This document shows, piece by piece, positions 1-5,311 of a stretch of DNA of 5,823 bases. The DNA comes from Candidatus Izemoplasma sp. (lineage in GTDB: Bacteria > Bacillota_I > Bacilli_A > Izemoplasmatales > Izemoplasmataceae), in contig SLPE01000190.1 of NCBI GenBank assembly GCA_007132145.1, positions 1 through 5,823 of the forward strand. The letters are read 5' to 3'. Each line of letters begins with the position of its first letter. The stretch's first letter is position 1. The notes under the pieces are model-generated. The model was not told where the DNA came from, did not search any database, and was given only the letters and a program-made list of their open reading frames with translations. The position numbers and the translations under genes are program-made.

Positions 1-2
1 AG

Positions 3-140
3 GGGTGGGATGTGCTCGATGCCATCGCTTCTACGCAAACGGGCGCCAACGATGCACCGACAGAAGCGATTGTGATAACCGCCATGACCGTCAACACATT
101 CGGCGTCGATTATCAACCCCCAGTGTGCTACGGCAGCTAA
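3..140 (+). CDS. Peptidyl-prolyl cis-trans isomerase, cyclophilin type (C-terminal 45 residues, 5' end outside window)
   Basis: Reading in frame from base 3 gives 45 residues and a TAA stop at 138-140. The peptide opens GWDVLDAI and continues with NDAPTEAIVI and TFGVDYQPP. This is the pattern of the end of bacterial cyclophilins: a G-x-DV-x-DAI helix, a loop with ND-x-P-x-E, then the last beta strand. Cyclophilins speed the cis-trans isomerisation of X-Pro bonds during protein folding. The catalytic Arg/Phe core lies upstream of the window, so activity and any signal peptide cannot be judged. The short Q-P-P-V-C-Y-G-S tail after the last strand is a little longer than in minimal cyclophilins. 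An overlapping open frame (5-193) is longer but rich in Arg, Cys and His and resembles no protein, so I treat it as a shadow. The cupin gene begins 42 bases downstream with no terminator between, so the two are probably co-transcribed. The fold assignment is fairly sure; the exact paralogue is not. Confidence 0.8.
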   Translation, partial: GWDVLDAIASTQTGANDAPTEAIVITAMTVNTFGVDYQPPVCYGS

Positions 141-171
141 AGCACCGCATTCACACACGCTTAGAGACGAT

Positions 172-176
172 GGAGG
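172..176 (+). promoter_or_regulatory. Ribosome binding site of the cupin-like gene
   Basis: GGAGG lies six bases before the ATG at 183, which is near-ideal spacing. It fixes the start of the cupin-like gene. No other in-frame start nearby has such a site. Confidence 0.8.
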
Positions 177-182
177 GACGAT

Positions 183-602
183 ATGGAACCTAAGATTGAA
201 GTCAGCGAGTTCACCGATGAAGGGTATAAGGAAATCGTGACCTATGGCACGTGGCGGGTGGCGATGTTAAACTATATCGACGAGCTCTTGCCTGAAAAAA
301 TCGATAATTTTCAAGCGCATCTCACCACGGATGAGGTGTTTGTGTTGTTGGGAGGTAGATGCATTTTGTACACCGCGGATATCACCAACAACCACATTCA
401 CAACATTGAAGGCATTGATATGGTTAAAGGCCGCGTCTACAACGTCAAAAAAGGCGTGTATCACACCCATACACTATCGAAGGATGCCAAGGTCTTGATC
501 GTTGAAAACGACGACACGAACCTCGAGAACTCGCCTAAGTACATGATTGATAAGCAAGTCAACGAGCAATTGATTGCGATTTGCGAGGACCTATGGAAGT
601 GA
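183..602 (+). CDS. Cupin-like single-domain protein, 139 residues
   Basis: The 139-residue product has no signal peptide or membrane segment and is probably cytoplasmic. Its centre looks like a small cupin beta-barrel. Residues 46-58 read H46-x4-E51 followed by VFVLLGG, resembling cupin motif 1 (His ... Glu ... Gly). Residues 83-96 read GRVYNVKKGVYHTH, resembling motif 2, with H94 and H96 as likely metal ligands. The stretch AKVLIVEN at 102-109 would be the closing strand. Residues 1-30 and the helical tail 118-139 flank the barrel. I know similar short uncharacterised cupin-like proteins from Firmicutes, usually annotated as hypothetical. No substrate can be named from the sequence; a sugar or small acid ligand is possible but unproven. 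The gene follows a cyclophilin gene by 42 bases and is closed by the terminator at 671-711, so it is probably the last gene of that unit. The stop is TGA. The fold is fairly likely; the function is unknown. Confidence 0.75.
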   Translation: MEPKIEVSEFTDEGYKEIVTYGTWRVAMLNYIDELLPEKIDNFQAHLTTDEVFVLLGGRCILYTADITNNHIHNIEGIDMVKGRVYNVKKGVYHTHTLSKDAKVLIVENDDTNLENSPKYMIDKQVNEQLIAICEDLWK

Positions 603-670
603 GCGAAAATCGGCTTGAGCATCGAAACAGCTGAACAACTTGCGACAAGCACGACAGCAAAACCGCATCA

Positions 671-711
671 AAACACCCCCTTGTTTTCTGATTAAGGGGG
701 TGTTTTTTTTG
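671..711 (+). terminator. Strong intrinsic terminator between convergent genes
   Basis: A 13-base arm (671-683, with ACACCCCCTT at its core) pairs perfectly with 695-707. The loop is 11 bases (684-694), and the T run 704-711 follows the stem. It serves the cyclophilin-cupin unit. On the minus strand the same stem is followed by only four T residues (complement of 671-674), so it may also stop the convergent lipoprotein gene, whose stop codon is 35 bases away. It is probably bidirectional but stronger on the plus strand. Confidence 0.9.
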
Positions 712-741
712 CTAGCTTATGTATGGACAGACGGCTAAGGT

Positions 742-3700
742 TCAGTCCGATTCAAAGATTCGGTTGCTGTAGGCGTCCCATTCTAATCCCTCTTGATAGG
801 CTTCTAAGGAGCCCGCCGGAACGAATATGGTGACCGGGTTTGCGTTAATCGTGTTGAAGGTGTCCCAGTGAATGTGGGTGATGCCATCGTCGTGCGAACG
901 GTTGACATAGATGGTGTTGAGGTCGTAGGTGTTGTAAAAGGCGCGGAAACGGATCCAACGAACCGATTCAGGAATCTCGATGGATTCAATCGCGGTGTTT
1001 TTGAAGGTTTTGTTGTCGATTTCATCGAGGTCGATGCCGCTTCCGAAGGTGACGGTTTCTAAGTTCACAGCGTCCTGAAAAGCATGTGGACCAATCGATG
1101 TGACGCTGCTTGGGATGTGGATGCTTTTGAGGCTTTGGGCGTTTAGGAAACTGCCTGCGCCAATCGTTTCAAGGGCGGGGGGTAAGGCGATGGTTTCGAG
1201 GTGTTGGTTGTTTGAGAAACCGGTGCCGACAATTGCTGTGACAGTATCGGGCACGTCGTAATGCGTATAAGGTTGTCGGTTGGCGGGGTAGGTAATGAGT
1301 TCGGTCATGTCGCTATTGAACAGCACACCGTTTTGTGAGGTGTAGTGCTCGTTGGCGTCTTCAACGTTGATTTCTTGCAACGTTTCAATGCCCGATAGGG
1401 CACTCAGATTGAACTCGCTGACGCTCGCTGGGATGGTGATCGTGACCAACGACGTGTGGGCGAAGGCAGACGCCGATATAATCTCTAAATCAATGCCTTC
1501 TTCAAAGGTGACGTTTGTGAGGTTTTCGTTGTTTGAAAAGGCCGAGATGCCAATCATTGTCACGCTTGCGGGGATGTGCACGCTTTCGATGCCGGTGCCA
1601 AGAAATACGGCGGTGCCGATTGTTTCAAGCGTGTCGGGCAGGGTGATGCTTTCAAGGTTTTCGTTGTATCTGAAGACCGACGACTGCATCGTTACCAGGC
1701 TCGATCCTAGATCGATGGACGTTAACCCCATCATATCTTGAAACGCGCCGTTTCCAAGCGTTTCAACGGTGTCGGGTAAGGTGATTTTGGTGACGTTCGG
1801 GATTTCTCTGAAGGCGCTCGCACCGATGTGCTTCAGTTGGCTGCCTTCCTCAAATGTGATTGTCTCGACCCCACCCATGTTTCTAAAGGCATGGCCTTCA
1901 ATCGTGACGACGCTTTTTGGGATGACGATGTCGGTGATGTTGTCGTTGTAGGCAAAGGCCATCCAACCGATGGTTTCAAGGTTGCTGTTTTCTTCAAATA
2001 TCACCGTTTCAAGGGATGTGTTGTGGTAGAAGGCATATTCACGAATGATTTCCACGGTGTTGGGGATGACGATGCTTTCTAAGCTGTGGTTTTCATAAAA
2101 GACACTGGGGTATATTTTGGTGACACTTCGTGGGATTTCAATGTTTTTAAGAGAATGGGCATTAAAGAACAAATGCCAGTAAAACGCTTCAAGTTCAATG
2201 TTTTCATCGAAGGTCACGGTCTCTAAACTGTAGGCGTTCATAAAGGCTTCGAGACCAATCTCAACAACCCGCTCGGGTATATGAATGCTCTCAAGCGCTT
2301 CGGCTTCAAAGAACGCCCAAAGTTCAATGACTTCTAAGGTTTTCGGTAGCGTGATGGCTTTTATGACGTCTTGTTCAGAAAAGCCTTCCTGGGCAATGAC
2401 AGTCACCGGCAACCCTTCATGCCGTGCGGGGATGACGATGCTCTCTTGCATTGCCGTGCCCATTTCAACCGCGTAGGATGCCTCATCGTCGTTCAACGTG
2501 AACTCAAGTCCTTCTGAGCCATACGCCGCGTATAAGGTCATGTCTTCGACAATCGGCGTGTTCATGTCGAAATGCTCCGTGCGTTCTTCGTCGAGGTACC
2601 ACGCAGAGAAGATGTACTCATCACGTTCAGGGACTAAATCACCCGGTAAGGTATCGCCGGTAGAGAGTTCGATCGATTCGAGTTCGGTTCCACCAAACGT
2701 CTCAAACGACACGGTGAGGGTTTCTTCTTCAACGAGGTAAGCGTACAGTGTGATGTCCTCGTCGCCGATCACGACGGTGTCGCCAGCTTTTTCTTCAAAA
2801 TCAGCGTCAAAATACCATCCGAAGAAGACCATCGTATCATGGTCGACATCCGTAGGCAGTTCGATGGTGTCACCGGTTACACCAACGAGCGGTTCAAGCG
2901 CTTCACCATCAAAGGTTTCAAAGTGCACGGCGAATGTTTCAGGAGCAAACTTGGCGTAAAGGAAAATCGCGTATGCGGGCATCGTATCGATGTCGAGTGG
3001 GTTCTCAAAATCAGGATCCCAAAACCAGCCGACAAAGGTCATGCCTTCAGGGGCTTGTGGCTCGGGAAGGTCCAAGCTATCGCCGTATTCAAGGCGCAAT
3101 GGGTCGAGCGCTTCACCGTCGTCTGTGTCAAACAGTATCGTGTACTCAATGGGAGTCCAATTTGCGTAAAGCGTCATGTTTTCGGCCGGCATCGTGGTGT
3201 CGGTGAAGGGGGTCTCGAAGTCAGGGTCTACGTACCAGCCGTCAAACACATGTCCCGTTTTGAACATGTCGAGTTCTAAGACAAGGGTTTCTCCTTCTTC
3301 GTATTCTTGATCGGGGATGTCATAATCACCGGTGTTTTCAAAGCTGATGGTGTAAGGGCCGGTGGTCTCGATACGAGCGTAGAGCGTCATGTCGTCTTCA
3401 ACCGTGATGACATCGCCCGCCGCATCGGTGAAGTCCGCATCGAAATACCAGCCTTCAAACGTTTCGTTGTCGGCGGTATCGGGGGTCGGTAGTTCGTAAA
3501 TTTCACCGCTTACCACATCAACATCATCAAGATTGACGTGTTCGAAGCTAACGGTATAGGTAATGTCCTCAAAACGGGCGTAGAGCGTGAGGTCCTCAGG
3601 AGGCATGGTATCCGCGTCGAAAGGGTCTTGGAAATCTTCGTCCAAATACCAGCCTTCAAAGGTTTGGTGTTCGCCACTGTCGGGATCATCAATCTCGGGT

Positions 3701-4065
3701 ATCGATTCCCCGTAGGCAATCACAAGCGAGTCAAACTCGGTGTTCGCAAAATCAATTGTGAAAGACGCCGGTTCGAAGTGGGGGTATAACGTAATATCGC
3801 CATCAGGCAACGTATCGAAGGCAAAAGGCTCGGTCAGGTCGCCATCGAGATACCATCCTTCAAACGTGTGGTGCTCCATCTGTGGATCATCCGGGGGTAA
3901 AAGGTCATCAAGCGAATCGACCTCAATCGCGTCGATGCCTTCGTGATCGAAGGTGATGATGATTGGATCATCGGAGGCTTCAGCGTCGGTGTCACAGGCG
4001 GCTAAAACGGCTGTGATTACGATGAATAAAAGCACTGTTCTGGTCTTTTTCAAAAGATAACGCAT
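742..4065 (-). CDS. Large acidic surface lipoprotein: seven Listeria-Bacteroides repeats plus BspA-type leucine-rich repeats
   Basis: The 1107-residue protein starts MRYLLKKTRT, followed by a hydrophobic stretch and the lipobox LAAC. Cys24 is thus the likely lipidated first residue of the mature protein, anchoring it to the outer face of the membrane. Cys24 is the only cysteine. Residues 34-516 are seven repeats of about 65-72 residues of the Flg_new/InlB B-repeat type, each with F-x-GW-[YF] and ending LY[APR]. The seventh has Ala488 in place of the usual Gly. Residues 521-560 form a cap, and 561-1070 are about 20 BspA/TpLRR-type leucine-rich repeats. The C-terminus has the common closing motif IFVPAGSLEAY at 1080-1090. 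Such proteins are usually cell-surface ligand or matrix binders; the ligand here is unknown. Residues 34-516 hold roughly 125 Asp+Glu against 8 Lys+Arg by my count. The start is supported by AAGGGTGATC (4071-4080) just upstream. An ATG at 4067-4069 is out of frame. The gene stands alone, with its own promoter, convergent with the cupin gene. The stop is TGA. Confidence 0.92.
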   Translation of the reverse strand: MRYLLKKTRTVLLFIVITAVLAACDTDAEASDDPIIITFDHEGIDAIEVDSLDDLLPPDDPQMEHHTFEGWYLDGDLTEPFAFDTLPDGDITLYPHFEPASFTIDFANTEFDSLVIAYGESIPEIDDPDSGEHQTFEGWYLDEDFQDPFDADTMPPEDLTLYARFEDITYTVSFEHVNLDDVDVVSGEIYELPTPDTADNETFEGWYFDADFTDAAGDVITVEDDMTLYARIETTGPYTISFENTGDYDIPDQEYEEGETLVLELDMFKTGHVFDGWYVDPDFETPFTDTTMPAENMTLYANWTPIEYTILFDTDDGEALDPLRLEYGDSLDLPEPQAPEGMTFVGWFWDPDFENPLDIDTMPAYAIFLYAKFAPETFAVHFETFDGEALEPLVGVTGDTIELPTDVDHDTMVFFGWYFDADFEEKAGDTVVIGDEDITLYAYLVEEETLTVSFETFGGTELESIELSTGDTLPGDLVPERDEYIFSAWYLDEERTEHFDMNTPIVEDMTLYAAYGSEGLEFTLNDDEASYAVEMGTAMQESIVIPARHEGLPVTVIAQEGFSEQDVIKAITLPKTLEVIELWAFFEAEALESIHIPERVVEIGLEAFMNAYSLETVTFDENIELEAFYWHLFFNAHSLKNIEIPRSVTKIYPSVFYENHSLESIVIPNTVEIIREYAFYHNTSLETVIFEENSNLETIGWMAFAYNDNITDIVIPKSVVTIEGHAFRNMGGVETITFEEGSQLKHIGASAFREIPNVTKITLPDTVETLGNGAFQDMMGLTSIDLGSSLVTMQSSVFRYNENLESITLPDTLETIGTAVFLGTGIESVHIPASVTMIGISAFSNNENLTNVTFEEGIDLEIISASAFAHTSLVTITIPASVSEFNLSALSGIETLQEINVEDANEHYTSQNGVLFNSDMTELITYPANRQPYTHYDVPDTVTAIVGTGFSNNQHLETIALPPALETIGAGSFLNAQSLKSIHIPSSVTSIGPHAFQDAVNLETVTFGSGIDLDEIDNKTFKNTAIESIEIPESVRWIRFRAFYNTYDLNTIYVNRSHDDGITHIHWDTFNTINANPVTIFVPAGSLEAYQEGLEWDAYSNRIFESD
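856..2385 (-). repeat. BspA/TpLRR-type leucine-rich repeat array (about 20 units)
   Basis: The segment encodes residues 561-1070. The basic unit is of the form x-SLE-x-I-x-IP-x-[ST]V-x-x-IG-x-x-AF. Most units are 22-23 residues. A second class of exactly 25 residues carries TF-[DEG]-[ES] in place of the IP turn and ends at 633, 704, 752, 868 and 1021. Residues 891-950 form the longer interruption typical of this family, with N-x-x-Y, NGVLFN and ITYP motifs. In related proteins the array forms a right-handed curved solenoid used for binding. Confidence 0.88.
2518..3966 (-). repeat. Seven tandem Listeria-Bacteroides (Flg_new) protein repeats
   Basis: The segment encodes residues 34-516 of the lipoprotein. 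The repeat boundaries are roughly 34-98, 100-167, 168-233, 236-305, 306-374, 375-446 and 448-516. Each unit has an opening strand of the type [TA]-[IV]-x-F-[DE], a central F-x-GW-[YF] at Trp 71, 139, 206, 277, 347, 417 and 489, a D-x-D-F-type acidic turn, and a closing TLY[AP] or FLYA strand. Units differ by many substitutions, so they are old duplications rather than recent copies. In this family such repeats form small beta domains that act as a stalk holding the LRR head away from the cell. Confidence 0.9.
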
Positions 4066-4070
4066 GCATA

Positions 4071-4080
4071 GATCACCCTT
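4071..4080 (-). promoter_or_regulatory. Ribosome binding site of the lipoprotein gene
   Basis: On the minus strand AAGGGTGATC precedes the ATG at 4065. It matches the anti-16S consensus AAGGAGGTGATC apart from two missing bases. This picks the ATG at 4065, which also gives the intact signal peptide, over the out-of-frame ATG four bases upstream. Confidence 0.7.
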
Positions 4081-4108
4081 ATTTTATTCGATAGTACGAT
4101 ACACCTTC

Positions 4109-4137
4109 ACCATAGCAACCATCGGCGAGAGACTCAA
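4109..4137 (-). promoter_or_regulatory. Probable sigma-A type promoter of the lipoprotein gene (extended -10)
   Basis: Read on the minus strand, TTGAGT (4132-4137) and TATGGT (4109-4114) are separated by 17 bases. A TGC just before the -10 makes it an extended -10 box. Transcription would begin near 4102, giving a leader of about 35-40 bases before the ATG at 4065. The two boxes match the consensus at 4 of 6 positions each, so the call rests on the ideal spacing, the TG extension and the position. Confidence 0.5.
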
Positions 4138-4151
4138 TTGATACGCAACGA

Positions 4152-4170
4152 TGGTTTGAAGTTCGAACCA
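4152..4170. promoter_or_regulatory. Imperfect 19-base palindrome upstream of the lipoprotein promoter (possible operator)
   Basis: TGGTTTGAA-G-TTCGAACCA has nine-base arms around a single central base, with one mismatch (T4157 against G4165). It lies 14 bases upstream of the -35 box at 4132-4137. This position suits an activator site or an upstream operator. A palindrome of this quality can arise by chance about once in a window this size, so the function is an inference from position. Confidence 0.35.
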
Positions 4171-4367
4171 CCACGTTTGTCGAAAATAAACGGCCTTGCC
4201 TATAACCATGCCGCTGTGACCTTTAGCCATTTTAGATCGTTGAAAATGGCAGGGAGCGCATGTGCTTATTAACCAAACCAAACCGTTGGCTCAACTAAAT
4301 TAAAGAACGATTGGAAACGGTATCTTCAATGAAAGAACCAAGATTGTTACTCCGTGTTGGTGAGTTT

Positions 4368-4587
4368 TTACTCAATGTAGTAGGATAAACCGCGATTGAG
4401 CAGGCCAACATCATGGTGATTAACCGAGACATACTTAAACGACTCGTCTGCTTTAAACAACGCCATCATCGAAAACTTTAACAGTAAAAGATAAGTCATC
4501 AAGCGCATGGACTAAAGCTTTCGCCATTTTTGAATCATCCGAGGTAAAAATCATGCCTTTAACCCCGACGTGGTCCTGACGCTCACT
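4368..4587 (-). pseudogene. Probable frameshifted remnant of an unknown small protein gene
   Basis: Two adjacent minus-strand frames read like parts of one protein. The first (4587 down to a TAA at 4453-4455) gives 44 residues, with KGMIFTSDDSKMAKALVHAL followed by a strand-like SFTVKVFDDGVV. The second, ending at a TAA (4368-4370), reads FKADESFKYVSVNHHDVGLL and then NRGLSYYIE. Adding one base to the T run of the first frame (GTTGTTTAAA on the minus strand, about 4453-4461) joins them as ...DDGVV-FKADES..., a continuous sequence of about 73 residues. No good ribosome site or start is seen. Upstream, another short piece starting MKGLVTKVAKPFF (minus strand, ATG near 4640) lies in a third relation and could be the original N-terminus after a second frameshift. 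I do not recognise the family. It could also be a chance open frame, but the composition looks protein-like. Confidence 0.35.
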
Positions 4588-4747
4588 TCACAGCAAAAAA
4601 ATGGCTTCGCAACTTTTGTTACCAAGCCTTTCATTTCAGTTCTCAACCGCCATCGTTGACAAAGATTCAGAAAATGAAGCTGAACGCCGGAGCGGAAGCA
4701 TACAACAGGCTGAAGCGCCAATGGATGTGGGCGTTGCCAAAATCAGC

Positions 4748-4784
4748 AGCATATGCTTTGAAATGACACCTTTGATTGAATCAA
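4748..4784. repeat. Two short perfect palindromes upstream of the 144-residue gene
   Basis: AGCATATGCT (4748-4757) is a perfect 10-base palindrome. TTGATT-G-AATCAA (4772-4784) is a perfect inverted repeat with a one-base centre. They lie 24-60 bases upstream of the -10 box at 4808-4813. They may be regulator sites; each alone is within chance expectation. Confidence 0.3.
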
Positions 4785-4807
4785 GTGTTATTTACGCTTT
4801 AAAGTAG

Positions 4808-4813
4808 TATAAT
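4808..4813 (+). promoter_or_regulatory. -10 box of the 144-residue gene
   Basis: A perfect TATAAT lies 47 bases before the ATG at 4861. No good -35 box sits at 16-18 bases upstream (the best candidate, GTGTTA at 4785-4790, matches only two positions). The promoter may therefore need an activator, or may be a chance match. Confidence 0.5.
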
Positions 4814-4847
4814 GTATAGTAGATGCTTATTCATTTGTGCATTTGAA

Positions 4848-4853
4848 AAGAGG
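4848..4853 (+). promoter_or_regulatory. Ribosome binding site deciding the start at 4861
   Basis: AAGAGG lies seven bases before the ATG at 4861. The earlier in-frame GTG at 4837 has no such site, and starting there would place this site inside the coding sequence. The ATG is preferred. Confidence 0.65.
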
Positions 4854-4860
4854 CGTAGTA

Positions 4861-5295
4861 ATGAAAGGTCTAAATTTTACACTGTATCAAGAACCATTGT
4901 TTGATGCAGAAACCGCGTATGTACAGTTTCAGATAGGCAAAGGAAAAAAACAACAACCGTCCGTCTACATGGAAAGTTATGCATTTGATTGCATTCGCGG
5001 TGTGATATGGAACAGCCACCGAGAGTTTGGTCATCAAAAAAAGGTTAACCAGATCAACAATGCTGACTGGGTTCGTTGCTTGAACGGCCTCAAAGAAGCA
5101 GCGCTAGAGTTGGAAACCTGTAAAGACCCTGAACATCTGATGGACATCTTGTCGATTCCAAACCACTTGTTCTCACATAAAGCGGTTGTGTTTGAACGCA
5201 AGGATGATTTACAGAAGTTCTTGCAAGATATTGTTCTTTGGGTTGAGAAACATCTGAAGAAAGAGAAGTACATACTTATCATACGGCACGATTAG
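4861..5295 (+). CDS. Orphan protein of unknown function, 144 residues
   Basis: The gene encodes a 144-residue soluble protein with no signal peptide or membrane segment. I do not recognise the family. The N-terminal half (1-50) alternates hydrophobic and polar residues, as in beta strands, with a basic turn GKGKKQQ at 26-32. Residues 66-86 and 112-135 look like amphipathic helices; the last is rich in Lys, Asp and Trp. The chain ends in a short strand YILIIRHD. Cysteines at 44, 73 and 87 contrast with the cysteine-free mature lipoprotein and suit a cytoplasmic protein. The gene has its own -10 box and ribosome site upstream and its own terminator, so it is probably monocistronic. By eye it is more A+T-rich and more Lys/Gln-rich than the lipoprotein gene, which could mean a different history. 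The small size, single-gene unit and degraded surroundings fit an accessory gene, for example an immunity-like or stress protein, but nothing in the sequence proves it. The coding call is sure; the function is open. Confidence 0.75.
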   Translation: MKGLNFTLYQEPLFDAETAYVQFQIGKGKKQQPSVYMESYAFDCIRGVIWNSHREFGHQKKVNQINNADWVRCLNGLKEAALELETCKDPEHLMDILSIPNHLFSHKAVVFERKDDLQKFLQDIVLWVEKHLKKEKYILIIRHD

Positions 5296-5311
5296 CAATC
5301 GTGTTTTTTTT
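5287..5311 (+). terminator. Intrinsic terminator enclosing the stop codon of the 144-residue gene
   Basis: CACGATT (5287-5293) pairs perfectly with AATCGTG (5297-5303) around a three-base loop AGC. A run of eight T residues (5304-5311) follows directly. The TAG stop codon (5293-5295) spans the last base of the left arm and the loop, so the left arm also encodes the final codons (Arg-His-Asp). Confidence 0.85.

Larger units (their letters stand above)
4171..4807. other. Intergenic stretch without an intact gene
   Basis: Apart from the remnant at 4368-4587 and the two palindromes at 4748-4784, I see no gene here. A plus-strand frame at 4601-4807 (68 codons) and a minus-strand frame at 4636-4752 (38 codons, hydrophobic start) lie opposite each other and neither has a ribosome site. 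A small stem TGAGT-TTTT-ACTCA lies at 4361-4374 with no T run outside it. It covers the stop codon of the remnant. Confidence 0.5.

Noticed and set aside
5..193. 62-codon plus-strand open frame at the left edge
   Set aside because: It overlaps the cyclophilin C-terminus in another frame, is rich in Arg/His/Cys, and has no family resemblance.
856..3966. DNA-level periodicity as a possible CRISPR array or satellite
   Set aside because: The periodicity comes from protein repeats in one continuous gene. The DNA copies are too diverged and there are no constant repeats with unique spacers.
4077..4086. TAAAAT on the minus strand as a -10 box for the lipoprotein gene
   Set aside because: It abuts the ribosome binding site, so a transcript from it would start inside or after that site.
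4152..4170. GTTCGAA resembling a tRNA T-loop
   Set aside because: The flanking bases do not form a T-stem, and no acceptor or anticodon stem fits around it.
4084..4281. 65-codon minus-strand open frame upstream of the lipoprotein gene
   Set aside because: It covers the likely promoter of the lipoprotein gene, has no ribosome site and does not resemble a known protein.
4636..4752. 38-codon minus-strand frame with a hydrophobic start (MLLILATP...) resembling a signal peptide or lipobox
   Set aside because: It lacks basic residues at the N-terminus, has no ribosome site and is too short. The Cys-Cys after ASA is not a convincing lipobox.
4601..4807. 68-codon plus-strand open frame
   Set aside because: It has no ribosome site, the ATG follows a run of A residues, and it runs up to the -10 box of the next gene. 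A short opposite-strand frame overlaps it.
4837..4860. GTG start giving an eight-residue longer orphan protein
   Set aside because: There is no ribosome site before it, whereas AAGAGG fits the ATG at 4861.
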